DNA of 64,000 nt from Aureobasidium sp. EXF-3400 (GCA_024195585.1 SWBL01000016.1:1-64000); one strand, 5' to 3'. Positions 12,388-23,890 are shown, counted from the first letter of the stretch. Notes: generated by a model not told the origin, from the sequence alone. Translations and numbers: made by a program.

Positions 12388-12831
12388 GAATACGACCCTG
12401 AGTAAACTGTTTTGTCAAAATTTGCAGAAGGGGTTCGACTGTATTGATGTTTTTGGACCCGGGTCGCGTTCATTTCTTTGTACCATTAGTTATAGATACC
12501 ACTATGAGCACCTACGCATCTCAACGCCATGAGTAAGAACTAAGTGTCTGAAAGTGAAGTCCTGTTCTGATGTCAAGATCAGCTCGGCGCACATCTGCAT
12601 CTTCAACTGACTGTTCCGCATTTGGCAAGAACAGCCGAGACATCGCTTCCAAATGCACAACAAACACATTCACCTTTGTACTTCATCCAACAACAACATC
12701 CACCATCGGATTTATCTCAATGCCATCAGATACTCTTCACTTACCTAAGATCGCTGATTTTTGAGCCCATCCTACATACTCCGCTCAATCTGGTTCGATC
12801 GGGAACGCATCATTGGCTGCCTCACAACATT

Positions 12832-14568
12832 ATGGCGGGCATTCCGGGACTCGATCGACGTGCTATGGAAGCCGAGCGTCTAGCAAGAATGCAAGCCAAA
12901 CTTCCAAAGACTACCGAACAACAGCCCACAACGATGGAGGCAACATCTTCCAAAAGACAAAGATCTATATCTCCGCCGCCAACATCACGGCCAACGAAGA
13001 AAATCAAGGAACAGGAACAGGAGAAAACGTCGAGTCTGCTTCAATACCCACGAGGAGTGGTCAAGAAAACATGGGCTTTTGGTCACACTCGAAGTACTAA
13101 TGACATCAAGATTGAAGAAGTGCTTGAGAAAACAACTTTACGCACAGCCTTGATCTCCGCATTCCAGTGGGACACAAACTGGTTCATGGCAAAGCTCAAT
13201 CTCCAACAGACCAAGGTCATCATGGTTATGCAAGCAGAAAACGAAGCCGTAAAGCAGCAATATCGTCAAGAGACTGAGTATCTGGGTAAGATCCTCCGCC
13301 TGGTCTTTCCCTCCATGGAAGGTAACGTCAACTGTATGCACTCCAAGCTCATGCTGTTGTTCCATCCACACAAGCTGCGGGTTGCGATACCTTCGGCAAA
13401 CATGACGGACTACGACTGGGGCGAGCAAGGCACCATGGAGAACTCTGTCTTTCTCATCGACTTGCCTCGACTCGCACAGACTACTGTGAGCGATGCAGAA
13501 TCATTGCCTCATTTTGGCCGCGAATTACACTTTTTCTTGCGGAAGATGGGATGCGACGATGACATTCTCAAAGGTGCCCTGAACTTCGACTTCAGCAACA
13601 CTAAACGTCTTGCTTTCGTCCACGCGGTCGGTGCCTCCAGCCACTATGGTGAAGACATGGAACGAACTGGCTATGTCGGCTTGAGCAAAGCGGTTCGAGA
13701 GCTCAATTCCTCACTAAAGTGTTCTTTTTCCTCTGGGCCGGATCTTCATATCGACTACGCAGCCTCTTCAATGGGCTCTCTCAACGACGCCTTTCTCACA
13801 ATCATTCACAACGCCGCTCGAGGCGAAGACGCAACAGCCACACCGAAGTCCCTTAGCGGACCTGCACCCAAGCCTTTCCAGAACACCATCTCGACGACGA
13901 ACATTCGCGACCTCTTTCGAATATATTATCCCTTGAACTCCACAGTGACAAACAGCAAAGCCGGTAGCGCTGGAACGATCTGTCTCAAAGCTGACTGGTG
14001 GAGAGGCCCTCCCTTTCCTCGCGAATGCTTCCGTGACTATCGCTCTAAATGCTCTGGTGTTCTTTCTCACAACAAAATTCTTTATGCTAGAGGAGTCAAT
14101 GATAAAGGGCAAAAGGTTGCCTGGCGATATGTGGGAAGTGCCAATTTGAGCGAAAGTGCTTGGGGCAAGCTGAGTTGGGATAAGAAGAGAAAAGAATGGA
14201 AGCTCGGATGCAGGAATTGGGAATGCGGTGTCATCGTCCCTGTGGATATGGAAGAGCTCACAGGGGATGAACAGTCTACGAAGCCCGAGACGCCAGAGAT
14301 TGTGGTTCTGAGCGATGATGAGGATGCAGAGACAGAGAGTGAGGATGGAGATGCTTCGACTGACAGCGAAGGTGAAGATCAAAAAGAAAGTGTGGTCAAG
14401 GGAAAGGATACCAAATCATCAAATCAGCAGGCCGAAGAGAAAAAGCCGAAGCCAGCTGAAATCGGAGTTGAGATTCCTCGCATGGACGTCTTCGGATCTG
14501 AGAATATTCCGTTCGAGTACCCGGGTGCTGCCTATGAGGGAAAGGATCCATGGTTCACCAACTTCTGA
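12832..14568 (+). CDS. TDP1: Tyrosyl-DNA phosphodiesterase 1 (Tdp1)
   Basis: A single-exon 578-aa protein. The frame is open 70 codons further upstream, but the ATG at 12832 (M-A-G-I-P) gives the plausible N-terminus, with a Lys/Arg-rich nuclear region after it. Two HKN catalytic motifs typical of Tdp1 are visible: H170-x-K172 with N190 (M-H-S-K ... S-A-N-M) and H413-x-K415 with N438 (S-H-N-K ... S-A-N-L-S-E-S-A-W-G). Tdp1 hydrolyses 3'-phosphotyrosyl bonds left by stalled topoisomerase I. The C-terminal part has a long Asp/Glu/Ser-rich insertion (about residues 490-540) before a short conserved end. The gene is downstream of MGM1 in the same direction, with about 440 bp between. Confidence 0.92.
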   Translation: MAGIPGLDRRAMEAERLARMQAKLPKTTEQQPTTMEATSSKRQRSISPPPTSRPTKKIKEQEQEKTSSLLQYPRGVVKKTWAFGHTRSTNDIKIEEVLEKTTLRTALISAFQWDTNWFMAKLNLQQTKVIMVMQAENEAVKQQYRQETEYLGKILRLVFPSMEGNVNCMHSKLMLLFHPHKLRVAIPSANMTDYDWGEQGTMENSVFLIDLPRLAQTTVSDAESLPHFGRELHFFLRKMGCDDDILKGALNFDFSNTKRLAFVHAVGASSHYGEDMERTGYVGLSKAVRELNSSLKCSFSSGPDLHIDYAASSMGSLNDAFLTIIHNAARGEDATATPKSLSGPAPKPFQNTISTTNIRDLFRIYYPLNSTVTNSKAGSAGTICLKADWWRGPPFPRECFRDYRSKCSGVLSHNKILYARGVNDKGQKVAWRYVGSANLSESAWGKLSWDKKRKEWKLGCRNWECGVIVPVDMEELTGDEQSTKPETPEIVVLSDDEDAETESEDGDASTDSEGEDQKESVVKGKDTKSSNQQAEEKKPKPAEIGVEIPRMDVFGSENIPFEYPGAAYEGKDPWFTNF

Positions 14569-14980
14569 TCAAAGAAAGATTGGACGGAGGGGGAATATGA
14601 GACAGCAAAATTCGCCATCACCAGTGGCCCTAATTATCAACAGTTCCAGCATCAGCAAATCAAACACCAACAGCATTTTTCAGACTCCCATTTGAAAATT
14701 CAGTAGATTGCAGTGCCTCCATCGCTCGTGGTAGTGTGAGATCATAAGAAATAGTGCAAGCAACAATAGCACGAGATGCGTTCAGCCGCTTTCTATATGC
14801 AAACGCACCTTCGCATGCTCCCTTCATATAAAAAGGTTCGCTTTGATGAAGTGAAGCATCACGATAGCGATGCTGCGTCCGTCAGAGTATCTTGCTGCTC
14901 GGTACTACCAGCTGGAGGCAATACTAGCCAGTCGACCGTGATGACCAGGATGTTCGAGTGCAGGTGGCGGATAAAGAACT
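14569..14980. other. Intergenic, no gene seen
   Basis: 3' flank of the Tdp1 gene leading into the repeat cluster. Only short frames without motifs are present. Confidence 0.4.
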
Positions 14981-15102
14981 CGATCAGGTCTGTGATGTTC
15001 CTGTGAATGTCTGTGCTTAGTCATCAAGTTGATGGGGTTGAGGTGGTGGATAGTAGTTCGACGGAGATGTGGAAAGTCTCAAGGGGATCATGGACCTGAT
15101 GC
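14981..15102. repeat. Inverted-repeat element, copy A
   Basis: The left arm is CGATCAGGTCTGTGATG (14981-14997). The right arm is GGGATCATGGACCTGATG (about 15084-15101). The arms are inverted copies about 85 bases apart. A TATATA block follows at 15263. Confidence 0.65.
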
Positions 15103-15262
15103 CTCTGCGTCTCCTGACAGCTTTGATTCTTCTTTCTGGGGACCTTTAAACTGATAGGCCGATACACGGGTCAGTGAATAACGTTTCCAGTTCATTCATC
15201 TTGGACGATGCGTTGTGGTTCATTGTGCCGCTGACAACCATACCTCACTGTTGTTGATAATC

Positions 15263-15278
15263 AAGGTATATATACTCC
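15263..15278 (+). promoter_or_regulatory. TATA-like block of repeat copy A
   Basis: AAGGTATATATACTCC lies 180 bases after the right arm of copy A. The same block recurs after copies B and C, and sequence after it is alignable between A and B for about 45 bases, so it is part of the repeated unit. Whether it drives transcription is unknown. Confidence 0.4.
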
Positions 15279-15780
15279 ATTGAAATTATCTTGCGAACGG
15301 GTTCAACAGCCACCTGCAAAGCAGGCCTAAAGACGAGTAAATAAATCTCAAGAGACAGGAATGTCTCGTGGCACATGAAGCAACAGCAGAACCTTTAGTC
15401 ATGGTCACATGGCAAGACATGCGAAGTTAAGCATTAGCATATCAATCAATGATGGCTGATGTAAGTACTCAGCAACAAACTCTTACCAGGTGAAGTGGCT
15501 CATGTCACTCGTGATAGTGTCAGCGATGACTACATTCTCAACGACATGTCACAATTAGCCAGCACAGTAAGAGCAAAGCTAGTGGTACCAGCATGCGATG
15601 CACCAGACCCTGTGATATAAGTTCGCATACTCATTTGCCATCTCTCTGATCGATACTGTCAATCCGGACGAGGACTTCAACTCATCGGATGTCGAGGTGC
15701 CTGCAACAACAGAAACAACGTACTACCGCCTCGGCACTGAAGCTCTTAGCACCTTTAGTCCTCTCGCTGGATAACGAAGT

Positions 15781-15904
15781 CAATCAGGTCTATGATTCTC
15801 CTATGAGTGTGTGTTTTCCAAAAGGTAGTCGAGGGGTACAGGTCATACGATTGTAATCTGTAACAGGGATGCAGTAGATCTTAGAAAGATCATGGACCTG
15901 ATTG
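15781..15904. repeat. Inverted-repeat element, copy B
   Basis: The left arm is CAATCAGGTCTATGATTC (15781-15798). The right arm is AGATCATGGACCTGATT (15888-15904). This is a near-perfect inverted pair with about 90 bases between. Confidence 0.65.
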
Positions 15905-16061
15905 TTTTACGTCTTGTGATATTTATGGTGCCTTGGTCTTTATCGGTGGCTTGAGCCTGTGCTTGAGTAGTAGTCTGTGATCATGGTGAAGTCTTCTAGA
16001 GTCTCTTCTTTGACCTTCAAACAGCAGCTCGGCCAATCTATATGGTGTTTTCCGACATGAT

Positions 16062-16077
16062 CCAGGTATATATAGTC
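16062..16077 (+). promoter_or_regulatory. TATA-like block of repeat copy B
   Basis: CCAGGTATATATAGTC lies about 174 bases past the right arm of copy B, the same relative position as in copy A. Confidence 0.4.
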
Positions 16078-16490
16078 GACTGGAGACCTTTGGGAGCGAA
16101 ACCCATAGCCATCCCGAAAAACACAAGAGTGAATAACGAGATAAGCCACAAAGGCAATCATATGCTTCCTATGGAGTCTCGACTGTGAACTGTGCGGAGG
16201 TTCTTTGTCTGTAAAATGATGACGAAGATTCTTGCAATACGTGATCATGGGCATTCGACGAGCAGGACATGGTGGCCCGTAGTCAGTAGATAGTTCGCAC
16301 TGCGCTATAAAAGACTATCCGAGTTACTCGGCCAGATATCAGAATCCCAGAACGACTTGAACGAGAGCAAGATCGCCATAGATTGCAACGTACGGGGATT
16401 CTAACTTGTCGATGGATAGTATGACAGACAATCATTCAAGAAAGATCTGTCAGGCTTGCGATCCTCTTCGGGATGTTTGTTCTCCATTGA

Positions 16491-16570
16491 ATGATCGGGG
16501 TCATGATTTATCTGATGATAGGATGTAGTGGAGATCTAACAAAGCCCCAGGGAGATCGTTGACCCGATTG
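16491..16570. repeat. Inverted-repeat element, copy C (shortened)
   Basis: Left arm ATGATCGGGGTCATGATTT (16491-16509) and right arm GAGATCGTTGACCCGATTG (16552-16570). The interior is only about 40 bases, shorter than in A and B. Confidence 0.5.
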
Positions 16571-16824
16571 GTTATGTCTTCTGACATTCTTACCTTCTCC
16601 TGGTCAGTGATTTGCGACTTGGCCTTGGTGAGCGCGGTCAGCTTCTCCGAGCTAAGCCGAAGTTGTCGAAGGGCAACCTGATCGCTGTTCATGAAGGCGT
16701 GAAGCGAGGTATATATAGTCCGTTTCGAAAGGTCCTGTGAGTTAGAATCTGATATCCAACAATTGAGATATGTCATTGTCTGTGATTGTGTTGTGGGTGT
16801 ATACTGAGTGGTGTTTTCTACCAT
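16501..16824 (-). CDS. Doubtful hypothetical ORF overlapping repeat copy C
   Basis: This is an intact 107-codon frame with Thr/Gln-rich start and a Lys/Glu-rich helical middle. It starts 13 bases after the end of the Ist2-like gene and runs antisense through repeat copy C, including its TATA block. No family is recognised. The helical middle looks protein-like, but overlap with repeat DNA argues for caution. It could be a remnant of a coding sequence carried by the repeat. Confidence 0.2.
   Translation of the reverse strand: MVENTTQYTPTTQSQTMTYLNCWISDSNSQDLSKRTIYTSLHAFMNSDQVALRQLRLSSEKLTALTKAKSQITDQEKVRMSEDITNRVNDLPGALLDLHYILSSDKS
16706..16720 (+). promoter_or_regulatory. TATA-like block of repeat copy C
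   Basis: GAGGTATATATAGTC lies about 154 bases beyond the right arm of copy C, with nearly the same 12-base core as copy B. Confidence 0.4.
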
Positions 16825-16836
16825 TCAATCCCATCT

Positions 16837-19378
16837 CTAAATCCACTTTGATTTGTCACCACTATCCTCACTCCTGTTCGCCTGCATCCCCTTGATCGCA
16901 ACAATCAACCTCACTCCTGCCTCAGCCGTTCCCATGAACTCTTTTCTCTGATTCCAGAACCTCTCCGCCTGTTCAGTCTTATACTCACTCCTCACCTGCA
17001 CCGTTTCCTCGATTTCGTGTATGACAGGCAAAACACCTTGTTTCTCAGCATCCGTAGAGATGACAGATGAAGGCCGTTTATGCTGCGAAGTATAGGTCCG
17101 AGGTTCCTGACGGACAGACGCACCAGCAAATTCTTCCGAAAAGGTCTCGAGGTAGCGTTTGCGTACTAAACGGCGACTTGCTTCTTCTGCCCTTACAGCC
17201 TCTGAGCCGATTTTATCAAACATGAAGCGGATGGTGAGTTTTGTGGCTAGGTAGGCTTGCTCGGCGATGAAGACTGTAAGTAACAAGCCATCAAGTCGAA
17301 AGCTGGTTACATCGCCATCTCCGCTGTACATATACAGTAAAGCGGCTGTAGACAGACTTCCCAGCCATGTCAAGAACTCCAGAGCAGAGATGCAAGGACC
17401 GATTGAGTCTGAGCGAATGGGAGGTGGGCGTTGGGACTCGCTGATGAGTTTGAAGAAGTCACCGCGTAGCTCAATCCAGTTGTTGATCAAGAAGCCGAGG
17501 GGCATGAGTGGGTAGATGACTCCGAACATAGCCAGGTAGCCAAATTGCACACACATTTCCATAATGTCTTCTTGCACGTCGTAAGGCGGGGCGGCTGCTT
17601 CTGCGCCAAGACGGGATAATAGTCCTTCTTCATGTGGCGCATCGACAAGGAGCGTTTTGGTGTATTCGGAGTGCATACGCTGGTGTAATGATTTCCCTTG
17701 CTTTGCGTCCTGGTAACGGCGGTATGCTTCCAGGAGGTGTCGCTTTAGAAATGGCAAGACGAACTCTTCTCCAAAGTTTATGAGCTGCCCCGCTAGGGAC
17801 AGAGATATGACCTCTTCTTGCAGACGGTGAGCATCGATGTTGAAGTCCTTACCCACGATATGCGATTGCCAGGAGTTCGGGACGAAATACGGCAGAAGCT
17901 TCGAGCCAAACGGCACATATATGTAAGCCGTCAGAACAAGTGGGAGGAAAGATGTGACGAAGTTCAAGACGAAAGCTTTTTGGACTTGAGCCAGCTCGAA
18001 TTCGTCGTTCGTGCGATGGTTCTCATGTTCTGATAGTCGTGTAGCGATAGACGTCAGAAAGTCGGTGATGTATGGCAGCGATACAGCGAGAAGGATCGTT
18101 GGAAGGTAGTGTACAGCCTGACCTGTCGTTAGCACAGGATTGTTGGTAGGGCATTGCATTCCGTACCCAGTAGTTCGCTAGCTCCTCGCCATATACATCG
18201 GAGATAATGGCTTCAATCAGGAACGTAACCACGAGTACAATGCTGAGCACGAAAGCAGCTAATGCAGCGAAAGGCAAAAACAAGAGCTGCCTCGTCAGAC
18301 GTTTGTGAGCAGGGAATATCTTTTTCACCTCACCAGTGATTGCATCTGTGTCTTCTTTCTCCCAATTGTATTGAACACGATTGACCTTGAGAGCACCAAC
18401 ACCTTGAACATGCCAGCGAATGCTCAGATCAGTCTCCTGTTTTTTTCACCACTCGACGAACACGATGCTCCAGACACAGGTGATCGTCCCAAACATGATC
18501 GAGTAAGGTCTTGAGAAGAGACAGAACAGAGTTCCAGATATCGCAGGTACGATAAGAAATAGCGAGTAAGCTTGTATGAAAGCATAATAGAATGCCACCT
18601 GTGCGCATGTCAGTTGGTTAGGATAAGGAAGTTATGTGATGAAACAAGACCTTCTCTCCGAAGAGTGCCTTGATTGAATCCAAGTCGTCCGCTCCAAGAA
18701 TGATCTTTGCCGAGAGCTGTTTCAGCAGCTTCTTGTTTGCTGTCCACGCATGCGGTGCGAACGACGCTGTGATATGCTTCCATTGTCCAAAGTTCGCCGT
18801 CACTCCTGCACCGCCTTGCTCTTTCGTCCAGGTGACCAAGTGAAATACCGAACGTATCTCTTCGGAAGGTGTTGCAGCATCAACGATTGTAGAACTATCC
18901 CCGAGAGGTCGTACATGGACGATCCCGAAAAGCCAGTCCTTGACGCGTGAGCGATAGACTTCGTTGCCCAGCTTATTGCGAGGAATACGGATTAATGTGA
19001 GTAAGGTAGCGCCATGACCGTGTCGGACTTCTGCTTCCAGGCCAAAGGCTTCGATGTCGCGAATTAAGGTGTGATACTGGTCGGTCGCATGATGTATTTC
19101 TACTGATCGTTTAGCAGAGTACGTTCGACGAAGAATTCGAAACATCACTTACCAAGATGCTCGAAATCGTAGAGTAAGACCCAATCTATCTCGAAGTCTT
19201 CATCTTTCTCCTTCTCCGCCTGGTTGCTGGTCGAGCGGGTTGTGATTACCTGCATCCTCACAATGCCTTGATGCTTGGAGACAAGAATCCATTGAGACGA
19301 CAGACACTCTTGATTCTCTATTTTACTGCTTGTTGTGGCCTGTGTGCTAGGTGTCCACGTAACACTCTTTACTGCCAA
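16837..19378 (-). CDS. Anoctamin/TMEM16 (Ist2-like) membrane protein with an in-frame TGA
   Basis: The four exons are 19378-19153, 19102-18651, 18598-18167 and 18117-16837, with introns of 50, 52 and 49 nt and a total of 797 codons. The product has a cytosolic N-terminal domain, about eight hydrophobic segments and a long basic C-terminal tail. The segments have anoctamin features such as E-K-V-A-F-Y-Y-A-F near codon 225 and F-V-E-W in the second helix. Yeast Ist2 and related proteins tether ER to plasma membrane, and many TMEM16 proteins scramble lipids. Codon 277 is TGA (18448-18446), where the family has the second W of an E-W-W/E-F-W pair. The frame and family similarity continue unbroken on both sides, so this is a point stop, not a frameshift. 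The start could instead be the internal ATG at 19255. Confidence 0.8.
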
Positions 19379-20774
19379 GTAGCGGACCCGTCATTTCCGC
19401 CGAAGCCTCTCATGCCGGGCAATCAGATTGTGGAGACAATCGCATACGAGAATGTTGACTGACTCTTTCTCTAGGTCGAAACTCCGGGCATGATGTTTCA
19501 GTCTTGGCATAGCTTGGCGCATTCGCCGGCATCCGTCTTCGAATGACTTGGTGTCTGACGACGACTGCGACTATATCGATGAAGGATTGGAGGTGAGATG
19601 CTGTGAAGCTGTTTTTCGAAACCATAGGTGGTAATTGGGCAAAGGGAAGACAAAATTTGAAAAGCTGCAAATCTGCAAGGCTGACCTACTGCTGAAAATG
19701 ATGAAGAACTGCTATGCTTTGATAGCATGCATCTGATGCCCTACAACCTGATCTCACAGCTGGACCAGATATTTTGGCTTGTCTTATTCGATGAGTCTAT
19801 GAATGAGCGTGATGATGCAGCGGACCACTCGTCGAGCACAGAGGCTGTCGTGATGCGATCACTCAAAATGCCCGATTTTGAGTCCAAGGCAAGGAGCAGC
19901 TCGAATAGTACGATGCAGCTGCGCATCTCGTGAACATCGTCTCGCCAGCGTCGGACTGATGTGTGAGTATGCAGCAATTGTTGACAAGTGGATGTTCGGA
20001 CAGACCGACAAAATTCGGGAGACATTTGATAATCACTAACGCGGTTAAGGCGGAAGCAACGTAACAAGGAGACCGAGACTCAAAGTCCTACCTGCCTCGA
20101 GAGGAAACCTTGTTACGCCAGGAAAGCGAATTATCCAGCAGTGGCAGTTGCTTGCTTTATGTACTCGCACCAAAATGTCTGTGCGTCGAGAGCCATTCTA
20201 CACAGCCACCCCCATTCTCTTCCGGCAAGCGATTCCTCTCCACGATCATGCGAATCGTTTCCTGGTTAGCACCACCCTCATGCGCGGTCAAAAAGCTATT
20301 CATGTAGCTTCGTGGAGCTATAACACATGCTTCCGGAATTTCTGCGTCGCACGAATGAAAAGTTGGGCTGGACAGCACGCGCGATGTTATCACCTGCCTA
20401 TAACGGCAGCGCCTGTAGATCATAGGCTTCTCCGCGACGACCAAGCACGATCAAGCACTACAAGCCTTCAATCCGTTAGCTTCCGTTACCCTTATCTGGA
20501 ACGAGCTTCGAGGTGGGATGACTACGCGGCCTGCGTACTTGAGTTAAATTGGAGTCCCTATCAAAGGCCGCCGACAAGTCGAGATAGATACCGTCTCAGG
20601 CTCCAAGGTCGTCAATGCAGCTATCCGATACGACGTTGTTAGCATGATGCATGTTTATGATTCCGTGTGGTGGAAGCCACACGGCTGGAAGGAACAATTG
20701 TCTCATGCATGAGCGGCTATATCTAGCTCTGAACCAACCCCTCTGTTCTGCATTGTGACTTGCATTCCCTCACG
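19379..20774. other. Intergenic region with a possible relic
   Basis: About 1.4 kb between divergent genes. Apart from the relic at 20419-20709, it holds only short frames without motifs. The last 65 bases before 20775 are the likely OPT leader. Confidence 0.4.
20419..20709 (+). pseudogene. Possible gene remnant, unknown
   Basis: One + frame reads as protein-like sequence: A-F-N-P-L-A-S-V-T-L-I-W-N-E-L, then after one stop (TAA at 20545) G-R-R-Q-V-E-I-D-T-V and V-W-W-K-P-H-G-W, ending at a TGA near 20709. A TAG precedes it at 20416. The composition is more protein-like than the surrounding intergenic DNA, but no family is recognised. It is most likely the decayed 3' end of a gene. Confidence 0.25.
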
Positions 20775-23700
20775 ATGGCAACCCCTCAACAGCGGCCTGG
20801 TTTCTCCAGAGTCGATACTGACATGGCATCTGGCATTGAGCTCCAACCCGCATCCAGTAAGGCAAGCGGTTCAAAGGCACCCCTCTCTTCTGGCTTAGAG
20901 ATCCCTGATCCAGACTCCAAGACTGGTGCCACCAGCGGAAGCATCAAGGAGGTCCCCGCCTATCACGACAGCGACGACTATAGTCTTCATGAAGGAGTCA
21001 CAGACTATGTCGCTGGAGAGCACAAGATTGTGGAAACTGCGGAGGATATCGTGAACCAGGTCCTTAGTGTCGAAGATGACCCTACGCTCAATCCTTGGAC
21101 GTTCCGCATGTTCTTTTTGTGAGTATTCACACTTGTGTCCGCCATAGTGATGCTGACGCTGTTTCTAGAGGATTCGGACTGTCTATCTTTGCATCCGTGC
21201 TCCAGGAAATCTTCTACTTCAAACCTCAGACAATCTATGTCTCCAGTGTGTTCTTGTGCGTTATCGCATACGTGCTTGGTGAGGCCATGGCGAAGGTACT
21301 TCCTTCCAAAGGCGTGATCGGAAGCTATCTCAACCCTCATCCTTTCAACATGAAGGAACATGCGTACGTCTCGTATCACACATAGCCGTTGTTGTCATGC
21401 CAGCTGACCAGCCACAGTGCCATCACGCTCATGGCTTCTGCCGCAGGTCAATCTGCTCTGGCAACAGAAGTCCTCGCTGCTCAAGAGCTCTGGTATGGTG
21501 GGTATCCCAGCAAAGTTCTCGGTGTATTCATCACCCTGTCCAGTCAGCTTATCGGTTATGGAATTGCTGGACTGCTTCGAGAAGTGCTGGTTTATCCCAC
21601 CAGGATGCTGTGGCCGATTAACTTACCAGTCACCACACTCTTGGAGAGTCTCCACAAAGACAAGGTCGTTGCCAAGCAAAAGATCAAGGTCTTCTACATC
21701 TTGTTCATTGTGGTCTTCGTTTGGGAAGTCTTCCCGGAGTACCTCTTCCCTGTTCTGGAAGGCGTTTCCATCTTTTGCTTGGCAAATCAAAAGAACTTGG
21801 TCTTCACCAACCTCTTCGGTGGAGCAAGTGGTAACGAAGGTCTTGGTATACTCAGCTTCTGCTTCGATTGGCAGTACATCGCTTCTCTTGGCAGTCCCCT
21901 TTGGCTCCCGCCTGAGACTCTGACGAACAGTTTCATCGGCTACGTTGGTTGTGTGATACTGTTCATGGGCCTTTACTATGGCAACCTCTGGCGCGCACAG
22001 GAGTAAGTACCATCGTGTCGTGTACGGGATCTAAGCGCTTACCAAGCAATAGTTTCCCATTCCTAGCTCAAGTTCTGTTCACGGGTGAGAGCAATGGCAC
22101 AAACTATGTCCAGTATAATCAGACACTCATCCTGAACTCCAAGATGGAGATCGATCAAACGTTGCTCGATACCGTGGGTCCGCCACATCTAACTGCAACA
22201 TATATTGGATGTGAGTGTTCTGTCAATCTCGGACGTACTTGTAAACTGAACCTGAAGCAGATTTAATCACATCCAACGCTGCTTTTACAGCTACATTTGT
22301 CCACATGCTGCTCTGGAACTACGAGGAGATCAAAGCCGGCTGGGCTTGGGCCAAGCCTAGTAATCTACGAAAGCTATTCATGCTCAAGACGTACAAGTTC
22401 TGGCAGAACCAAGAAACTCCCGAAGTCAGACTCGCCCGAAAGGAAGCTGATCCAAGTCTTGACCCTCACTATAAGCTCATGCTTCGTAACTTGTATCCAG
22501 AGGTACGTTTGTGTGCATCTCCTAGGAATAGACCTCGGCTAACATCTATCGTAGACTCCATTAGTACGACTTTCGTCTCCCCTACAGACGTGTATTCACT
22601 GACATCTTCTCTCCTAGTGGTGGTGGGGTGCTGTTGTGGTCATCGCGTGGGCCCTTGGATTGGGATGTCTTTACGGCATGGACTCGACACTACCTTGTGA
22701 GTGAATCTTGCTGGATCGTAGGATTACGCTGATGCTGACTATCACTAGGGTGGGGCTTCTTGATGTCCACTATACTCACCTTCATATGTGTCCTGTTCTT
22801 TGGCGCGCAGATGGGAATCACCGGCTTCCAATTCAATATTCAACCTATCTGTCAGATGCTTGGTGGCTATATGTTTAAGGGTCGCCCACTGGCTAACATG
22901 GTAAGTCGTTCATCGCTTAGAGACTTGTCACAACTTGCTAACTCCCCTTTTCTAGTATTTCACAGTACGTGAACCATTTTTTGACTCTCTCGTGGTGAAC
23001 AACACTGACCCTCCTTCAGTGCTATACATACAACGCGTTGCAGATGGCTGAGGTCTTGGCGAAAGATCTCAAATTGGGACAGTATATGCATCTAGCTCCT
23101 CGTAAGTCTTAAACTTGGAATCAGTGATGGACAAAGAAAAGAGAATTTATACTGACTGACACTTTCCAGGGACTACATTCTTTGTGCAAATGTGTGGCTG
23201 TATTCTTGGTGCTCTCTTCAACTACATCATGTTAGTTGCATCACTTTACTCATAAGACTTAGTCACTGATTGAAGCAATTCAGGATGATCTCGATCGTCG
23301 AGAACCAAGGCACCATCCTCAAATCCATTGCTGGCAGTAACATCTGGAGTGGGCAAAATGTCCAACAGTAGGTCGTTCTTCAAGGATTGTCGATCATGTT
23401 TGCTAATATACTGTCCAGGTTCAACACCCTCGCTATCGCCTGGTCCATGCCCGCCGAGCTCTTCTCTATCGGCGGCAGATACGAATGGGTCACCATCTCT
23501 TATCTCATCGGCTTCATCGTACCAGTACCGTTCTGGCTGGCTTATCGCTACACCAAGCATCCCTTCTTCAAGTACATGAATGTCTCGATGATTCTGTGGT
23601 ACATGGGCTGGCTTTTCGTTGGCATTAACGCCAGTATCATGGTGTATTTTATCATCGGGTTCGTCTCGCAATGGTACGTACGTCGCCTTTACCCGGAGCT

Positions 23701-23890
23701 GTTCGTCAAGTACAACTATATTGTCAGTGCTGCACTTGATGGCGGTACTCAGGTGTTGGTGTTCATCTTGACTTTTGCAGTCTTTGGTGGTAGCGGTAAG
23801 GCCAGACCTTTCCCTACTTGGGCTGGTAACCCGGATACTGATCTCCACAATCTGGACTATTGCATGGTGAACCCAGCCACCTCTGGGTGA
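20775..23890 (+). CDS. OPT-family oligopeptide transporter with two 9-nt microexons
   Basis: Thirteen exons: 20775-21118, 21169-21363, 21418-22002, 22053-22210, 22291-22502, 22555-22563, 22618-22696, 22749-22900, 22956-22964, 23020-23101, 23170-23230, 23284-23367, 23419-23890. The frame is kept throughout and gives 813 aa. OPT proteins import small peptides with protons, or metal chelates, across the plasma membrane. Visible OPT signatures include N-P-H-P-F-N-M-K-E-H-A, a P-E-Y-L-F-P segment, G-I-T-G-F-Q-F-N-I-Q-P and D-L-K-L-G-Q-Y-M-H. The N-terminus (about 100 residues) is hydrophilic. Exons 6 (ACTCCATTA) and 9 (TATTTCACA) have 9 nt each and restore T-P-L before W-W-W-G and Y-F-T after N-M. 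The paralogue at 33009 has V-P-L-W-W-F-G at the first position, uninterrupted. The ATG at 20775 opens the conserved hydrophilic N-terminus; a TTG upstream is not needed. Confidence 0.9.

Noticed and set aside
12622..12831. 70-codon N-terminal extension of the Tdp1 frame
   Set aside because: His/Pro/Gln-rich sequence unlike the family; the ATG at 12832 gives a normal start.
15263..16720. TATA blocks as promoters of the Ist2-like gene
   Set aside because: They lie downstream of that minus-strand gene and recur as part of the repeated unit.
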